NCBI RefSeq assembly: GCF_000949255.1
Contig: NZ_JXUW01000005.1
Coordinates: 1-64,000, forward strand
Reading direction: 5' to 3'
Length of the DNA stretch: 64,000 nucleotides
Source: Ferrimicrobium acidiphilum DSM 19497
GTDB taxonomy: Bacteria; Actinomycetota; Acidimicrobiia; Acidimicrobiales; Acidimicrobiaceae
Below are positions 7,372 through 16,086 of the stretch, one piece after another. The notes under the pieces were generated by a model, which was not told where the DNA came from, made no database searches, and saw only the letters and a list, made by a program, of their open reading frames with translations. Numbering within the stretch: the stretch's first letter is position 1; each line of letters opens with the position of its first letter. Position numbers and translations under genes: made by a program.

Positions 7372-8702
7372 CTGCGCTTCTTACGCTTGCTCTTCGCGCG
7401 ACTACGCGTCGCCGATGGCGGACCAACTCCCATCTGACGCATCATCTTATTCATATCGCGGAACTGCTTGAGCAACGTATTGACCTGTAACTGGGTGGTG
7501 CCTGATCCAGATGCGATCCGCGCCCGCCGGGAGACATCGATGATAGAAGGGTTTTTACGCTCCGCCTTGGTCATCGAGGAGACGATCGCCTCGATCCGAC
7601 TTATCTCACCCTCATCGATATCTTGGTTCTTGAGCTCCTTTGGAACCCCAGGCAACATCGACAAGACACCCTTTAAAGGCCCCATCTTGCGAACCTGTCG
7701 AAGCTGCTCGAGAAAATCCTCGAGATCGAAATGCCCAGTTCGAAGGCGATCTGCACCCTTCTTGGCGACATCCTCATCCATGGTGTCTTGGGCCCGCTCG
7801 ATAAGGCTTAAGACATCCCCCATCCCGAGTATCCGCGATGCCATCCGATCGGGATAGAAGGGTTCAAAATCCTCAAGCTTCTCGCCAACGGAGGCGAAGG
7901 CGATCGGCTTGCCTACCACCTCCTTCACCGATAGCGCGGCACCACCACGGGCATCGCCATCGAGCTTGGTGAGGATAACCGCAGAGAGCTCAAGACGTTC
8001 ATCAAAGGCGCGGGCGGTCACAACAGCATCTTGGCCAATCATCGCATCCACGACCAGGAACCGGAGGTGCGCCTGCGTAGCCTTTTGGATCTCACTGACC
8101 TCATTCATGAGCGCATCATCAATAGCCAGCCGGCCAGCGGTATCGATGATCACCACATCTCTAGCGAGCCGTCTTGCCTCGGCGACGCCCTTGGTTGCTA
8201 CCTCGACCGGAGTAGTCGGTTCACTAAAGACAGGTACACCCGCCTGTTCGCCGAGGATCTCAAGCTGACGCACTGCACCTGGACGTGCAAGGTCAGCGGC
8301 GATCAGGTACGGGGACCGGCCTTGGCGCCGAAGCAGCAGAGCGAGTTTGGCCGCCGCCGTCGTCTTACCCGAACCTTGAAGACCTGCCAACAGCAAGATC
8401 GTCGGTGGAGTGGAGGCGAACCGGATACGGTAGGTATCCTGTCCCAACACATCGATGAGTTCATTATGAACCGCCTTGACCACCTGTTGTCCAGGGGTCA
8501 AAGAAGGTGAGGCCATAGCACCGACGGCCGCGACCCCAACCCGTTCGCTGATCAGGTTAACGACACCGATATTGACGTCAGCCTCGAGTAGGGCACGCCG
8601 AATCTCGGCTAGAGCTTCGTCAACATCAGCCTGGGTAAGCCGAGTCTTGCCGCGTATCCGCGACAGCGCGCCTTCGAGGCGTTCTCCAAGTGTCTCAAAC
8701 AT
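7368..8702 (-). CDS. ffh: signal recognition particle protein Ffh
   Basis: GTPase that, with 4.5S RNA, binds signal sequences of nascent membrane proteins and delivers ribosomes to FtsY. The N domain occupies about residues 1-100. The G domain shows LLAGLQGSGKTTAAAKLA (P-loop), DLARPGAVRQLEIL, VIIDTAGRL and LTKLDGDARGGAAL. The C-terminal M domain contains the Met-rich signal-binding segments and the RNA-binding RRARIASGSG, and ends in a Lys/Arg tail. The 444-residue length is normal. It overlaps the end of ftsY by 8 bp, so receptor and particle protein are co-expressed. Confidence 0.97.
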   Translation of the reverse strand: MFETLGERLEGALSRIRGKTRLTQADVDEALAEIRRALLEADVNIGVVNLISERVGVAAVGAMASPSLTPGQQVVKAVHNELIDVLGQDTYRIRFASTPPTILLLAGLQGSGKTTAAAKLALLLRRQGRSPYLIAADLARPGAVRQLEILGEQAGVPVFSEPTTPVEVATKGVAEARRLARDVVIIDTAGRLAIDDALMNEVSEIQKATQAHLRFLVVDAMIGQDAVVTARAFDERLELSAVILTKLDGDARGGAALSVKEVVGKPIAFASVGEKLEDFEPFYPDRMASRILGMGDVLSLIERAQDTMDEDVAKKGADRLRTGHFDLEDFLEQLRQVRKMGPLKGVLSMLPGVPKELKNQDIDEGEISRIEAIVSSMTKAERKNPSIIDVSRRARIASGSGTTQLQVNTLLKQFRDMNKMMRQMGVGPPSATRSRAKSKRKKRR

Positions 8703-9900
8703 CCGACTCTTCTCCTATCAGTGCCCCAACAAAGGCCTGCGGATCGAACGGGGCCAGATCCAAGAGCCCCTCTCCAAGCCCCACCAGCTTAATCGGGATA
8801 CCAAACTGGGACTCGATAGCGAGTGCTACCCCACCCTTGGCACTCCCGTCAAGCTTGGTCAGCACTATGCCGGTCACCTCGGCTGCACCATGGAATACTT
8901 CAGCCTGGCGTAGTCCATTCTGTCCGGTAGTCGCGTCTATCACCAGTAGCACCTCGGTGACCTCCCCAGAAGACTTTGCCGCAACCCTACGGATCTTCTT
9001 CAACTCCTCCATCAGGTTGGTCTTGGTCTGTAGACGACCGGCGGTGTCACATAGAACCACGTCACTCCCGACAGCTCGAGCATGCTCGATAGCATCGAAG
9101 ATCACCGAGGCCGGATCGGCGCCGGACTGGCCCGACACTACCTCGACCCCGGTCAGCGACGCCCAGACTCCCACCTGCTCGGTGGCCGCCGCTCGGAAGG
9201 TATCGCCTGCGGCGATCATCACCGAACGCCCTGAGGATGTGAGCAGGCTCGCGACCTTGCCTATGGTGGTCGTCTTGCCAGTACCATTCACGCCGACTAC
9301 CAAGATCACACTTGGCTTTGTAGTAACAGAGAACTGAAGCTCCCTAGATTCCTGTAAAAACTTGGACTCCAACAACTCCGTTAACTCCTGCCGCAGCGCG
9401 AGCGCTGTCGGACTTTTGCCGAGCTTACCCTTAAGATCGGTCACGAGTTCAGCCGCCAGGCCAGGACCCATGTCAGAGAGTATCAACGTCTCCTCGAGGC
9501 GAGTCCACTCGCCAGCTTCGATACCGGCATCGCTCGAACGTAGACGCGAGAACAGAGTGGCGAACGGACCACGCGAACGGGTTAGAGAGGATGTCATCGA
9601 GACGGGTTGCGTAGGTGCAGTGGGGACGCGATCAGGAGTCTCGCGAGCATCCTCCTCCTCTTCGGCGAGTCGATCCTCATCGGCTGGGGCCTCGGGCGCT
9701 AGTGAGTCGGTAACAGCCGTTGAGCTGTGCTGATCGGAGGGTCGTTCCTCTACCTCAGGAGCGCTATTACCATCAATCGCGCTCGTTTTACCCTTGTCAA
9801 TTCGCTGTCGATTCGCGCCAGCACGGGTGCGTACGAGCGCCAGCCCAAAACCAAGAATGACAAAGAGGACAACAACTATAAGCAATGATTCCATTGCCAC
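8695..9900 (-). CDS. ftsY: signal recognition particle receptor FtsY
   Basis: Membrane receptor for SRP. A single N-terminal transmembrane segment (about residues 5-23, LLIVVVLFVILGFGLALV) is followed by an acidic A domain of low complexity (about 30-100), as in many actinobacterial FtsY proteins. The NG domain carries ILVVGVNGTGKTTTIGKVA, GDTFRAAATEQ, LCDTAGRLQTK and LTKLDGSAKGGVAL. The end GVGE-type segment is seen as KLVGLGEGLLDLAPFDP. It is first in an ftsY-ffh pair overlapping by 8 bp. Upstream (9901-10450) is gene-free island DNA, so the promoter must lie there. Confidence 0.97.
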   Translation of the reverse strand: MAMESLLIVVVLFVILGFGLALVRTRAGANRQRIDKGKTSAIDGNSAPEVEERPSDQHSSTAVTDSLAPEAPADEDRLAEEEEDARETPDRVPTAPTQPVSMTSSLTRSRGPFATLFSRLRSSDAGIEAGEWTRLEETLILSDMGPGLAAELVTDLKGKLGKSPTALALRQELTELLESKFLQESRELQFSVTTKPSVILVVGVNGTGKTTTIGKVASLLTSSGRSVMIAAGDTFRAAATEQVGVWASLTGVEVVSGQSGADPASVIFDAIEHARAVGSDVVLCDTAGRLQTKTNLMEELKKIRRVAAKSSGEVTEVLLVIDATTGQNGLRQAEVFHGAAEVTGIVLTKLDGSAKGGVALAIESQFGIPIKLVGLGEGLLDLAPFDPQAFVGALIGEESDV

Positions 9901-10450
9901 TCATCGTAGAGTCTGAATCTCCCTTCTTGGCCACAAGCCCCCGATTTCAACACCACGAACCGCCCCGACTTTCGCGGAGACTCCTGATCTACAGAGAACA
10001 GGGCCTTGAGAGTAATTTCGGAGCTCCTCCCTGGAGGCAAGCGGATTCGGATAGCTGGGATCGCCGAGGGGATCGTCAATCACCTAGGGTCTCCTCGATT
10101 CCGCAACCAAAGCGGGTACGAGATCCATTTTCTTCTCGGAGCAATGACCCCGTGAGGCGACACAAGATCATTCCTGACGCCTGTACTACTCTTCCCTAGA
10201 GCTGCAACTCCGCTGACAGGGCCTTGGAGTGCAGCTCCGCTGACAGGGCTAGTACATATGTGTTCCGGGAGTTGCACCAACGTCAGGATCCATCCACGTT
10301 CAGCCGTGAACAGAACGGACACCGATCATCAGTGGAGCTTAAACGAACGGTCCGATACTGAAGAAAAGATTGCCCACCGCCAAGCATGCCTCCTCCACTG
10401 TCTCGATTCCTTCCAGGCCGGCGACCATCGATCATCAACTGAGCGGAGAG
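9901..10450. other. gene-free stretch upstream of ftsY
   Basis: No supported coding region in 550 bp. It holds the presumed ftsY promoter region on the minus strand and the short direct repeat listed at 10208-10249. It marks the left border of the accessory island. Confidence 0.5.
10208..10249 (+). repeat. direct repeat, 15 bp x2
   Basis: CTCCGCTGACAGGGC occurs at 10208-10222 and again at 10235-10249, with similar flanks (GCTGCAA and GTGCAG before each copy). It may be a duplication scar. Confidence 0.6.
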
Positions 10451-10750
10451 ATGGCTGACTATGTAGCAATAGCTCAAGAAGATGCCACCAACGCAGCAGC
10501 TCAGTCATCCTACTTGTTTGCTGTAACGGCTACGATATTCACCTATTCGCCGTTCCTGCTACGATCGGTTTCACAGGAGCTGAGATTCTTGGTTGGCTTG
10601 GGGTGGTGGGTCCTAGGTGCTCTTGGAATTACCGCCGTTGGATCGTCGCTACTTTTCGGTCTCCTTTGGAGGAGGCTTCGCCACTTACACAACGGATACC
10701 ATTTTCGATACAAGAGACACGCTGTCGTGGACGAGAGGCATGGATATTGA
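10451..10750 (+). CDS. small two-helix membrane protein, unknown
   Basis: An unrecognised protein of 99 residues. ATG 10451 is preferred over the longer frame from 10370 because GGAGAG lies directly upstream and the extra residues look random. Two hydrophobic stretches can be membrane spans: about residues 19-35 and about 45-70 (LGWWVLGALGITAVGSSLLF). A basic, His-rich C-terminal tail follows (RRLRHLHNGYHFRYKRH), probably cytoplasmic. No neighbour on the same strand gives a functional hint; an IS605-like end lies 50 bp downstream. Confidence 0.45.
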   Translation: MADYVAIAQEDATNAAAQSSYLFAVTATIFTYSPFLLRSVSQELRFLVGLGWWVLGALGITAVGSSLLFGLLWRRLRHLHNGYHFRYKRHAVVDERHGY

Positions 10751-10800
10751 CCACGCCCACGATATCTTAACGGTTTAGTTGGACAGACTAGGTTCCGCAT

Positions 10801-10836
10801 GACATCCTCCCCGTCCGTAATGGCGGGGAGGATGTC
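10801..10836 (+). repeat. orphan IS605-like end: perfect 13-bp palindrome arms
   Basis: GACATCCTCCCCG and CGGGGAGGATGTC are exact reverse complements separated by TCCGTAATGG. The right half closely matches the right ends of the two tnpB elements in this window (CCCCGTCTGTAAGGTCGGGG then AGGATGTCAC after the 20556 copy). No tnpB or tnpA adjoins it, so it may be a solitary end or a palindrome-type non-autonomous derivative. Confidence 0.6.
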
Positions 10837-10890
10837 ACAAAGGTATTGCGGCGACAGTGACGACAAGCCTTACGGGTGGCAACGTCGCAG

Positions 10891-11430
10891 CTAACGCGGA
10901 GGCACAGGAGGGCTGAACAACTCGAAAAGTAAGAATTTAGAGCGCGGAGGTAGTTGGACGTGCGGGTATGCCTCTTCTAGCGCTGTCATAGCCTCTGCAA
11001 CGTTGTTGAATCCAGTAAGAGGCCAGAGGGCCTTTAGATCATCTTCATCGCCTCCGATCCGGCTGGCGAATGCCTTGAGCAAGAATAGGTATCGCGGAGA
11101 CGCGACTCGAACGGTTAACCATTCACTCTCAAAGAAAACATTAGCTTCAGGGTCATCACCAGGAAGAAACCCCTTGACACCATCATTGAGCCACGACTCC
11201 GGGATTCCACGAGTGTCGGCGATCTCTCTCGCAATTTGGTAGACAATTGTCTTTGGCTCGAAGACCGCATCAAGATCGCGTGTCAGTCGTCGCGGTGAAT
11301 AACACAAGCTCATGGCGGAGCCTCCCACCAAGAATATCTCCGCTTTCGTGTTCCGTGCTTCGAGCGCAACCGACAATTCGTTGAGCAGTTCTACAACTTG
11401 TTCCCGATCGAAATAGATATCTTCAGACAT
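10891..11430 (-). CDS. nucleotidyltransferase-fold protein (DUF6036-like)
   Basis: Predicted member of the nucleotidyltransferase fold. FLVGGSAMSLCY is followed after a short gap by RLTRDLDAVFEP; GGS plus DxD is the fold's nucleotide- and metal-binding signature, as in AbiEii/MenT-type toxins and DUF6036 proteins. A helical C-terminal half follows. I chose ATG 11430 (179 residues) because the upstream gene ends at 11423, giving an 8-bp overlap, and the protein then begins with an acidic helix SEDIYFDREQVVELL. Such proteins often act with a small partner as toxin-antitoxin or abortive-infection modules. That role here is inference from fold and pairing. Confidence 0.72.
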   Translation of the reverse strand: MSEDIYFDREQVVELLNELSVALEARNTKAEIFLVGGSAMSLCYSPRRLTRDLDAVFEPKTIVYQIAREIADTRGIPESWLNDGVKGFLPGDDPEANVFFESEWLTVRVASPRYLFLLKAFASRIGGDEDDLKALWPLTGFNNVAEAMTALEEAYPHVQLPPRSKFLLFELFSPPVPPR

Positions 11431-11800
11431 GGGCCAATGCCGAACGTGGGAGGAATACACCTCGACAGGCAAATGCTGCCGGCGTATCGACAAAGCAGAG
11501 TGGTCTCAGACTCGGCGTATCGGTCGCGAACCACCACTTGTCGTCTACAGATCGCTCGGGGTTAAGAGCCCAGTGTGGGACTTTCATTCCGTGATGGAAG
11601 GCAAGGTGCTCGGCAAGTCCAGCAAGCATCGCATCGAACGCCCTACTCCCGGTGCTGCGCGGCTCGATGTAGAGCATTTCATGCCTGACGTGATCGTTTG
11701 CATCCTCAAAGTCGATACAGAACTGCTTGACACCACGGACAGCTTCAGGCCAGCCGTACCGATCCAACGCCACTACGATGGCACCTGCAAGGTCATCCAT
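11423..11800 (-). CDS. hypothetical partner of the nucleotidyltransferase-fold gene
   Basis: A 125-residue protein I cannot assign to a named family. It begins MDDLAGAIVVALDRYGWPEA and ends PAAFACRGVFLPRSALAHV. It is soluble-looking, with a mixed alpha/beta composition and several Trp residues in the middle (VPHWALNP, DDKWWFATD). The start at ATG 11800 follows a run of eight G residues acting as an unusual Shine-Dalgarno; the longer frame from 11902 has no such support. It overlaps the following nucleotidyltransferase gene by 8 bp, so the two are almost surely co-translated. It could be the cognate antitoxin or a cofactor. Confidence 0.6.
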   Translation of the reverse strand: MDDLAGAIVVALDRYGWPEAVRGVKQFCIDFEDANDHVRHEMLYIEPRSTGSRAFDAMLAGLAEHLAFHHGMKVPHWALNPERSVDDKWWFATDTPSLRPLCFVDTPAAFACRGVFLPRSALAHV

Positions 11801-11805
11801 TGTCA

Positions 11806-11813
11806 CCCCCCCC
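11806..11813 (-). promoter_or_regulatory. G8 homopolymer as Shine-Dalgarno
   Basis: Eight consecutive G residues (minus strand) end 5 bp before the ATG at 11800. They are the only candidate ribosome binding site. A tract this long is prone to slippage, which would change the spacing to the start codon. Confidence 0.45.
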
Positions 11814-11898
11814 AGTTTACCAGGGATGGCCATACCGTAATCCTCACCTGTTCCGACGACGAGCCCAAAACTTGGGCGAAGTACACACCTCCATAAGC

Positions 11899-12040
11899 AC
11901 ATGTGCGCAGTGAACGCCGTGAAATCCTCCCCGCCCTACGGACGGGGGTTCTTAGGCTGCTCACGCAGTTTCGGCTGGTTGACGCTTTACTGGGTCGCTG
12001 TGCTTGTTCGCGTGCGATGTCCCTCCACGTCCTGTGACCG
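11899..12040 (-). ncRNA. putative omega (right-end) RNA of tnpB copy 1
   Basis: In known IS605 elements the guide RNA covers the 3' end of tnpB and the right-end hairpin, with the guide just outside the element. By that rule the scaffold would end at 11919 and the guide would be the next 16-20 bases (minus strand 11918-11899, starting GGCGTTCACTGCG). Boundaries are inferred from where similarity to the other copies stops. Confidence 0.3.
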
Positions 12041-13253
12041 CAAGCCTTGCGGCAATGATATTCTTAGCTGCATTCACGTCTGCGTTATCGGTGTAGCCAC
12101 ACGCTTGGCAACAGAAGATGCTTGGTTCTTGCGGTTCTTCTGTTCTGTGTGACCACACTTAGAACAACGTAGGCTCGTGTATGCGGGGTTGATAGCGATG
12201 ATTTCTACTGGTGTTATGGCATTGATAGCTTTGTCAGTAAGCCGTTGGCGGAACAAGCCCCAGCCCTGTTCAAGAATTGACCTGTTAAGTCCGGACTTTG
12301 CCTTAACGTTCTTGCCAGGCTTGTCTTTCGTTCCTTTGGCTGACTTGGTCATGTTTTTGATCTTTAGTGCCTCTAGTGAGATTAAGTCGTAGTCGCGCAC
12401 CAGATCGGTTGTGGTCTTTTCGATCCAGTCCTTACGTCGGTCTACTTCTTTGGCTGCGAGCTTAGCTATGGCTAGCTTGGTTGCCTTGTAGCGGTTGGAG
12501 CCTTTGACTTGTCTGGCGAGTTTTCTCTGTAAGCGCCTCCTGCGTTGGCGCTGTCCTTTAGTCAGCAACTTCGGTGCTTTCAGGGATTTGCCTTCCGATG
12601 TAGCAACCGTAATCGCGATGCCCATATCTATACCGACGACGGACCCTGTTGATTGGCGCTCCATCTGTGGAGCTAGACGTGTGAAACTAACAAACCATCT
12701 ACCAGAACGATCTGAGGTGACGCGGGCAGATGATGCAGTTTCGATGTCGCTCCATTCGCGAGTGACGCGGAATTTGACCCACCCGCACTTAGGAACGAAT
12801 ACCTGACCCCATTTACGATTAATACGCCTAACAGACAGATCTCGTACAGCAAAACCTTCGTTTACACCAGCCTTGCGCCAAGTCGGACGTCCAAAGTGGT
12901 CTGGTCTCTTCCACCAGTTTTGAAACGCCTGGTTTAGGTCCCGAAGAGCTTGCTGCTGAACTGCGGCGGAACCTTCCTTAAGCCATGTCTCTTTACGAGC
13001 TTCGGCTAGTTCGTGAGCTTGGGTGTGATAGGTAATCTTTTGTGACCGTTCGCGTCTCCATGAGTTGCGCTGTTCGAGAGCGATATTCCATACAGAGCGA
13101 GCATCTGAGCAGTGACGCGCAAGAACAGGCAATTCCTGTTCTCTTGGGTATAGTCGCTCACGAATGCTCATGCTTATAGTGTTGGTCGAGGGTCTAACAG
13201 ACTTGACTTTGGGATGTAATCGAGGTCGCTCGATCCCGCCCTTAGAGACGGGG
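11919..13253 (-). mobile_element. IS605-type element with tnpB only, copy 1
   Basis: Element bounded by two related imperfect hairpins. The left end (13253-13235, minus strand) reads ACCCCGTCTCTAAGGGCGGGA; the right end (about 11950-11919) has CCCCGTCCGTAGGGCGGGG followed by AGGATTTCAC. The second tnpB element at 20462-21814 has matching ends. No tnpA (Y1 transposase) is present, so mobility would depend on a transposase elsewhere. The left end supplies the stop codon of the helicase gene at 13242. Confidence 0.65.
11961..13171 (-). pseudogene. tnpB: TnpB RNA-guided nuclease, frameshifted, copy 1
   Basis: TnpB of the IS605 group, an RNA-guided endonuclease related to Cas12. The start is ATG 13171 (MSIRERLYPREQELPVLA), after 31 codons of spurious upstream frame. 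Visible are VGIDMGIAITVA (RuvC-I Asp), LISLEALKIKNM (RuvC-II Glu) and the first half of the zinc ribbon, CSKCGH. A one-base frameshift near 12125 then breaks the gene. The remaining zinc ribbon FCCQACG and the RuvC-III DNADVNAAKNIIA lie in another frame, ending at 11961. Because the third catalytic Asp is cut off, the product should be inactive unless ribosomes shift frame. The sequence is highly similar to the copy at 20556. Confidence 0.85.
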
Positions 13254-14792
13254 TTTGCGATCATGCTTGGTCAATGTCCAAGGAGTGATAACGTCGACAC
13301 TCTTTGCGGCCGCCATCAACCGTGGGAGCAGTTGTCCGAGAGCACCACATGCGGGATCCTCTACAGTACCGCGCGCAAACAGCACCACCAGTTGCGCAAC
13401 ACCACCGTCAGGTTTTCGCCGAAGGATCCGACCAAGCCGCTGGATGAGCTGACGCTCTGAACCCGATGCGGTCGCGATGATCGCCAAACCTACCTCAGGG
13501 ATGTCGATTCCTTCGTCGAGCAAGCGAGGCGCCACCAATGCCTCGACTTCACCGCGTCCAAACCGCTCCAGCTGCTCGCGTCGGAGCACGTTACCAACTC
13601 CTGAGTGTAAGAATGCAGCCCTCACCCTATGTTGGAGAAGTGTGCTTGCTGCCATCTCGGCCGAAGCGATGCTCTGGCTGAAGACAAGGCAACGCCGGGC
13701 CTCATGAATCAGGGTCGCGAGCTGCCCTAGAACTGCAAACTTGGAGGATAGTCCATCGAGAAAGCTCCTCCGTTGAAACAGTGTTTGTTGTAACTTCAGA
13801 GCGGTGTCTTCGATCCCAGGCGACCTGGTACTATAAGCGCCACCGGTGGCCTTGATGAGTATGGGTAGAAAATCATCCCGTGGGATCGGACGACCAAACT
13901 GGGCCATGAACGCTCGAATCAAGCCTCCGATCACCCCACTGATATCATCATAGATCGTGCGCTCATCATCGGACATGGTGACCGGCACGAGGGAGAGGCG
14001 AAAGGGAGCGACAACCTCATCACGGACAGCCATATCGTGAGAGTAGCGGTAGATCACTGGGCCAAAGTAAGGAACCAAGTAGCGAAGATGCCCACTGTCG
14101 GGTCGTGCGATGGTGGCGCTTATCCCGAGACGATAGCCAAAGCGTTCATCGAGAATCCGAATATTGGCAGGCGTTGCACAGCGGTGAACCTCATCTACAA
14201 CCAAGAGGTCCGCTCCATGACGAACGGCAAAGTTTGCGTCTCTGGCAGAGTTCATCACGGAAACCACGATCTCCGGTTCGCTATAGATCCGTCGAGTCCG
14301 ATCACGTAGGGCCGCAACGACATGTTGCCCTGCAAAAGCCGCCTGGAGTTGGAACAGCCATTGTCCCTCAAGTTCAATGGTTGGAACGACGACGAGGGCG
14401 CGCCCACCTTGAGCGACGATCTCTCGGATCGCGTGCAGCGCCACCAAACTCTTCCCCGCTCCGGTGACGGCTTCGATCAGACCACGCGAACCAGCCGCGT
14501 GCCATGCCTCCAACGCTTCACGCTGCCAACCGAACATCGAGGGGAATCCCTCGAGGTCGAGCGATGCGTCTGCTGGTATCGCATGGGAGCGATGCGGACA
14601 ATGGCCAGTAAGTGACCACGCCTCTGAGCCAACTGCGCAGGGTTCAAACAGATCCTCATCCCCAAGCACCGCGAGGAGCGCATCGTGCGTGGGTTGCGCT
14701 GACACGAGTGATCTAGAGAGCGCCTCACCAAGTTCATCGATGGTACAGCATCCCTCGCTAGCCAGGATCAGTGCGACGACATCCGAGAGCAT
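13242..14792 (-). CDS. SF2 DEVH-box helicase of the ATPase/helicase operon
   Basis: DNA/RNA helicase of superfamily 2, resembling XPB-like and BREX BrxHI-type enzymes. After an N-terminal region of about 85 residues, possibly a winged helix (ASEGCCTIDELGEALS), come motif I EAVTGAGKS (residues 108-115), motif II VVDEVHR (DEVH at 200-203), motif III GISATIARP, then motif VI QLIQRLGRILRRK. The middle includes a roughly 100-residue insertion between the two RecA lobes. It is the last gene of a four-gene operon and starts 10 bp after the upstream ATPase stop. Its last residues and TAA stop come from the left end of an IS605-type element, so the native C-terminus was replaced or trimmed slightly. 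Motifs are intact, so activity is likely. Confidence 0.88.
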   Translation of the reverse strand: MLSDVVALILASEGCCTIDELGEALSRSLVSAQPTHDALLAVLGDEDLFEPCAVGSEAWSLTGHCPHRSHAIPADASLDLEGFPSMFGWQREALEAWHAAGSRGLIEAVTGAGKSLVALHAIREIVAQGGRALVVVPTIELEGQWLFQLQAAFAGQHVVAALRDRTRRIYSEPEIVVSVMNSARDANFAVRHGADLLVVDEVHRCATPANIRILDERFGYRLGISATIARPDSGHLRYLVPYFGPVIYRYSHDMAVRDEVVAPFRLSLVPVTMSDDERTIYDDISGVIGGLIRAFMAQFGRPIPRDDFLPILIKATGGAYSTRSPGIEDTALKLQQTLFQRRSFLDGLSSKFAVLGQLATLIHEARRCLVFSQSIASAEMAASTLLQHRVRAAFLHSGVGNVLRREQLERFGRGEVEALVAPRLLDEGIDIPEVGLAIIATASGSERQLIQRLGRILRRKPDGGVAQLVVLFARGTVEDPACGALGQLLPRLMAAAKSVDVITPWTLTKHDRKPRL

Positions 14793-14802
14793 GCGATCTC
14801 AC

Positions 14803-16086
14803 TCACCAAGGCGAGGTGGGTTCGTCCTCCGCTTGAATCGACTCACGAAGATCAACCTTTACGTCCGTTGACAGCGTGAAAGGGGTATAGCTTGGATCGA
14901 GATAGATCAGATCCCACTCGTTGATCCAAGATCGCACATACTGACGCATCCTGTTGGATGGGAGACGTTCGATACCGTGCACATCGGGTGGATCCCATTG
15001 GAGCGCCTCCCCGTGCAATGCTTTGATCGCACGGTAGGTGACATCAAGCTCTTCATTCGTCGGGGGTTCCAGCCGTATCTGATGATCACGCAGGAGTTCC
15101 ATGCCTCGTTTTGCCAACTCGAGGAGTTGGGGCGAACCCTGTGCCATTGCCGCCAGGCGCACCGGAATTTTCTCCAGATCATTCCGCGCAACCAAGACCT
15201 CGCTCTCGAAGTCGTCTACGGTTGTGAGCACGGTGGTTACGGGAGCCTGAGGATCGTGGCTCGCCCCCTGCAACCATTGAGCGAGCTCTGCATACGCTCG
15301 ACCACGTTGGAGTAGAGAGTACCTTCCGATCAACTCCACCTCATCGAGAAGAATGACCCAACCCGAGTAGCCTGCCGCCCCGATGAGTCGCGAGACGAAT
15401 GACAATCGATCTCGACATAGAACATCTTCTCGCGTCGAGCGGATGTTGTACTCGCTCAACCAACCGGCTTCACGCAGTCGTCGACGGATCTCTGCGACAG
15501 CGAATTGATCGCCAGCCCAGAACTGGAGAATCTTATCGACGAACTCCTCATCACCACCTGCAAACTGCTCAAACATTCGCAGAGTCGACGTCAAGCGATG
15601 ATCAACAAAGCTCCCGTCCGTCGCCAGCCATCGGTATAGCTGGGCAAAGCGGAGCGAGTCTGTTTGGAGTCCAGTAGCAATCTCGGTGATCGCCGACCCC
15701 GGTCTGCCGGGTACGCGCGCATCATTTATCGCAGCCCGATAGACAGCTGCGAGGTTGTAGAGGGGCGTCTCCTTAGAGATGACGACTCGTGACACAACAA
15801 AGTTCTGCTGAAGGGCTCGCTGGGCTAGGTACTCCAGGAGGTGGCTCTTGCCACTGCCAAAGCCACCCGAGATGAGCAGGCCCGCCGAGGCGCGATCCGT
15901 CGGCTCCCAGTTCGCCCGCCGAGCTGTCAACTCCAGATTTGCTAGGTACTTGTCTACCACCTGTGCCTGCATCGTGCCCAGATGGAGCACGCTCTCTCGA
16001 TTCGGCACTCCTGCGCGCAGCGCCTCCAACGCACGCAGCGCTGTCACAGTCCTCCGTTGTACATCACCTGGATCCAGAAGCGTCAT
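14803..16086 (-). CDS. BREX-type ATP-binding protein (BrxD/DUF2791-like), intact ATPase
   Basis: P-loop ATPase of the AAA+/STAND-like group seen in BREX systems. Walker A is GGFGSGKSH (residues 74-82) and Walker B is GWVILLDEVE (Asp248, Glu249). A possible sensor region follows in TTVLTTVDDFESE. The N-terminal 60 residues are helical; the C-terminal 120 residues look like a helical lid plus a tail ending in basic and acidic patches (RMRQYVRSWINEWD). At 427 residues it fits BrxD. It overlaps the upstream degenerate paralogue by 4 bp (ATGA). BrxD is known from BREX type 2, usually beside the helicase BrxHI, as here; the pglW, X, Y and Z genes are absent nearby. Function as phage defence or DNA processing is inference. 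Confidence 0.8.
   Translation of the reverse strand: MTLLDPGDVQRRTVTALRALEALRAGVPNRESVLHLGTMQAQVVDKYLANLELTARRANWEPTDRASAGLLISGGFGSGKSHLLEYLAQRALQQNFVVSRVVISKETPLYNLAAVYRAAINDARVPGRPGSAITEIATGLQTDSLRFAQLYRWLATDGSFVDHRLTSTLRMFEQFAGGDEEFVDKILQFWAGDQFAVAEIRRRLREAGWLSEYNIRSTREDVLCRDRLSFVSRLIGAAGYSGWVILLDEVELIGRYSLLQRGRAYAELAQWLQGASHDPQAPVTTVLTTVDDFESEVLVARNDLEKIPVRLAAMAQGSPQLLELAKRGMELLRDHQIRLEPPTNEELDVTYRAIKALHGEALQWDPPDVHGIERLPSNRMRQYVRSWINEWDLIYLDPSYTPFTLSTDVKVDLRESIQAEDEPTSPW

Noticed and set aside
9362-9733. Long frames opposite ftsY, ffh and smc (for example at 9362, 8031 and 38052)
   Set aside because: Ser/Arg-rich antisense translations of well-supported genes, typical of shadow frames in GC-rich codon usage.
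11898-11907. GCACATGTGC palindrome near the right end of tnpB copy 1
   Set aside because: Ten-bp palindromes occur by chance at this rate, and no promoter or gene start is placed to use it.
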